Assembly: GCA_013396915.1 (NCBI GenBank)
Contig: VWZL01001300.1
Coordinates: 298,493-362,492 of the forward strand
Direction of reading: 5' to 3'
Length of the DNA: 64,000 bases
Origin: Stercorarius parasiticus
Lineage: Eukaryota; Chordata; Aves; Charadriiformes; Stercorariidae
The notes beneath the pieces were generated by a model. The model had not been told where the DNA came from. It ran no database searches and saw only the letters and a list, made by a program, of their open reading frames with translations. Within the stretch, counting starts at the first letter, position 1. The number at the start of each line of letters is the position of its first letter. A program made the position numbers and the translations under genes. This document shows, piece after piece, positions 63,754 to 64,000 of the stretch.

Positions 63754-64000
63754 AATCATAGAATCATAGAATCTTCATGGTTGGAAAGGACCTTCGAGAT
63801 CATCGAGTCCAATCATACACACACAAAAAAAAACCCCTACAATCTCTGACACTAGAGCATGCCCTGATCCCTTGGCTGCCCTGCACTTGCTGTGAGAGCT
63901 CACTCAAGATGATCCTCTCCATGATCTTTCCTGGTACCGAGGTCAGGTTGACAGGCCTGTAGTTCCCCGGATCCTCCTTCCGACCCTTCTTGTAGATGGG
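63754..64000 (-). mobile_element. CR1 LINE with internal deletion, running off the right edge (copy 12)
   Basis: 63754-63860 is an inverted CR1 3' end (AATCATAGAATCATAGAATC, GGTTGGAAAGGACC, GATCATCGAGTCCAATC). From about 63861 to the edge the minus strand encodes the start of the CR1 reverse-transcriptase domain, far upstream in a full element. Everything in between is missing. The element continues beyond the window. Confidence 0.9.
63863..64000 (-). pseudogene. CR1 reverse-transcriptase N-terminal fragment
   Basis: The minus strand reads, without a stop, PIYKKGRKEDPGNYRPVN followed by LTSVPGKIMERIIL. This is the typical opening block of non-LTR reverse transcriptases of the CR1/Jockey group. 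The frame then runs into the 3' UTR joined by the deletion, so the catalytic FADD region is absent here. Confidence 0.9.

Noticed and set aside
1..64000. FGF13 exons 1S, 1U, 1V and common exons 2-5
   Set aside because: I searched the minus strand by eye for their expected coding sequences and found none. The 1S exon would give a frame beginning MAAAIASS, which is absent. They presumably lie outside the window.
1..64000. miR-504, which lies in an FGF13 intron in mammals
   Set aside because: No match to the remembered mature sequence was seen on either strand by eye. A structured search would be needed to exclude a diverged copy.
1..64000. CRISPR array, operons, origin or prokaryotic mobile elements
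   Set aside because: Nothing in the sequence fits. The repeats are eukaryotic LINE, LTR and simple repeats.

Overview
The window is vertebrate, almost certainly avian, nuclear DNA. It is AT-rich and nearly all non-coding. It carries at least twelve CR1 LINE copies from several subfamilies, recognisable by the bird-type 3' end (tandem ATTCTATG octamers after a TTCCAACC motif), and one complete solo LTR of an ERVL-like endogenous retrovirus. Two isolated Ns (28257 and 57009) suggest a draft assembly. There is no bacterial-style gene density, operon, CRISPR array or origin.

One genuine protein-coding exon is recognisable: the alternative 5' exon 'Y' of FGF13 (FHF2), on the minus strand at 37672-37839. 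Its frame encodes the FGF13 1Y/1V+Y N-terminal segment, and it is bounded by an AG acceptor and a GT donor in the phases FGF13 requires. The window therefore lies inside the FGF13 transcription unit, which runs right to left. Positions 1-37671 belong to the large intron leading to common exon 2, which I did not find. Positions 37840-64000 lie upstream of exon Y, in the intron towards the other alternative first exons (1S, 1U, 1V), which I also did not find. In chicken and songbirds this locus should lie on chromosome 4p/4A, the counterpart of human Xq; that placement is inferred from the gene.

Layout. Left part, 1-12.4 kb: intron with CR1 copies at 730-1147 and 6699-7070. 12.4-13.1 kb: solo LTR with a perfect 5-bp target-site duplication, in the same orientation as FGF13, plus a short CR1 stub. 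13.3-28 kb: long unique intron with a 43-bp tandem duplication. 28-31.4 kb: a CR1 copy lacking its 3' end, and a standard CR1 copy. 37.1-37.9 kb: exon Y inside a CpG-rich segment, with a predicted hairpin over the branch point. 45.4-47.1 kb: cluster of three CR1 copies. 53.7-54.85 kb: the longest CR1, with a decayed reverse-transcriptase domain. 56.8-57.5 kb: CpG cluster, G-quadruplex motif and an 18-bp minisatellite. 59.7-64 kb: three more CR1 copies; the last runs off the right edge and shows an internal deletion joining the reverse-transcriptase region to the 3' end.

FGF13 makes an intracellular, non-secreted FGF-homologous factor that binds voltage-gated sodium channels and affects microtubules. 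The choice of first exon sets its N-terminus. Exon Y is thus the functional core of the window; the rest is intron shaped by retroelements. No novel gene system was found. The points most worth checking are the exon-Y neighbourhood, the sense-oriented LTR and the rearranged CR1 copies.
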